This document shows positions 63,745 through 64,000 of a stretch of DNA of 64,000 nucleotides, piece by piece. Positions within the stretch are counted from its first letter, which is position 1. Each line of letters starts with the position of its first letter. Origin of the DNA: AP-15 sp963774345. Lineage in GTDB: Bacteria > Pseudomonadota > Alphaproteobacteria > ATCC43930 > CGMCC-115725. The translations under genes and the position numbers were made by a program. The stretch is taken from positions 62,001 to 126,000 of the forward strand of contig CAVZFB010000016.1 in assembly GCA_963774345.1 (NCBI GenBank), given 5' to 3'. The notes beneath the pieces were generated by a model. The model did no database searches and was not told the DNA's origin. It saw only the letters and a program-made list of their open reading frames with translations.

Positions 63745-64000
63745 TCATTCGATGTTCTGCACCTGCTCGCGAAACTGCTCGACCACGGCCTTCAGCGAGA
63801 GGCCGATTCGGGTCAGCTCGATATCGGCGGATTTCGAGCACAGGGTGTTGGCCTCGCGGTTCAGCTCCTGGCACAGAAAATCGAGACGGCGGCCGACCGC
63901 CTCGCCCTGCTGCAGTAATTCACCCGCCTGCTCGAGATGCGCGCGCAGTCGTTCGATCTCCTCGCGAATGTCCGAGCGGGCGGCGAGCAGGGCCACTTCC
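63745..64000 (-). CDS. yicC: YicC-family endoribonuclease, C-terminal part (cut by window edge)
   Basis: The last 84 or so residues of a YicC/YloC-type protein, a stress-related endoribonuclease. The preserved end is RLDFLCQELNREANTLCSKS followed by ADIELTRIGLSLKAVVEQFR and EQVQNIE, a highly conserved C-terminus in this family with acidic metal-binding positions (His/Glu/Asp). The N-terminal part lies beyond position 64000. It converges on the kinase-like gene across 29 nt. Confidence 0.93.
   Translation of the reverse strand, partial: EVALLAARSDIREEIERLRAHLEQAGELLQQGEAVGRRLDFLCQELNREANTLCSKSADIELTRIGLSLKAVVEQFREQVQNIE

Noticed and set aside
1..64000. CRISPR arrays, complete tRNA or rRNA genes, plasmid or phage origins
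   Set aside because: No regularly spaced repeats, intact cloverleaf-type sequence, rRNA-like stretch or replication-gene signature was found on either strand.

Overview
The window is GC-rich DNA from what looks like an alphaproteobacterium. I base this on the carD/fdxA pair, the ndk, holC and pepA block, and the lptF-lptG-lptD-surA-pdxA-rsmA order typical of that class. A Rhodospirillales-like soil or rhizosphere organism is my best guess, not something the sequence proves. No complete RNA gene and no CRISPR array was seen.

Layout. (1) 1-14.9 kb: an accessory block of redox and hydrolase genes. It holds a DyP-type peroxidase, a membrane protein of unknown function with a duplicated domain, a small unknown protein, a catalase-like heme protein, a patatin-like phospholipase with many membrane segments, a diheme cytochrome c lipoprotein, a GMC flavoprotein and a DUF2235 hydrolase. 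The DUF2235 gene is split by an IS4-type element, which is itself split by an IS481-type element. (2) 15-16 kb: gene-poor DNA ending in a degenerate tRNA 3'-end relic. (3) 16-23 kb: an RND efflux pump with its adaptor, a DUF488 protein, a 2Fe-2S flavoprotein reductase and a divergent cupin. (4) 23-43 kb: a tightly packed minus-strand glucan/trehalose operon, in transcription order glgE-like fusion, treS-maltokinase fusion, glgB, glgX, treZ, malQ, treY. Upstream lie a degenerate PPP-type phosphatase homologue, carD and fdxA. (5) 43-53 kb: a TerB-like protein, a glycosyltransferase, an LLM oxidoreductase, an O-antigen-ligase-like protein, ndk, an orphan sugar-type binding protein, holC, pepA and a GT39 glycosyltransferase. 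(6) 53-61.5 kb: LPS export and outer-membrane biogenesis genes followed by pdxA and rsmA. (7) 61.5-64 kb: a small exported protein, a PEP-CTERM protein, a cytidylate-kinase-like protein and the 3' end of yicC.

The carbohydrate operon can close a loop. GlgX, TreY and TreZ take glucan to trehalose. TreS and maltokinase take trehalose to maltose and maltose-1-phosphate. GlgE and GlgB rebuild branched glucan, and MalQ recycles short chains. The first 12 kb reads like an envelope or extracytoplasmic oxidation system that may act on lipids or other hydrophobic compounds. That reading is inference and is the strongest candidate here for an undescribed system.

About twenty reading-frame breaks interrupt otherwise clean genes. 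Where the direction can be read, most are single extra bases. They are absent from the last 17 kb. I annotate such genes over their full span and treat most breaks as likely sequence errors, while noting that some could be real decay.
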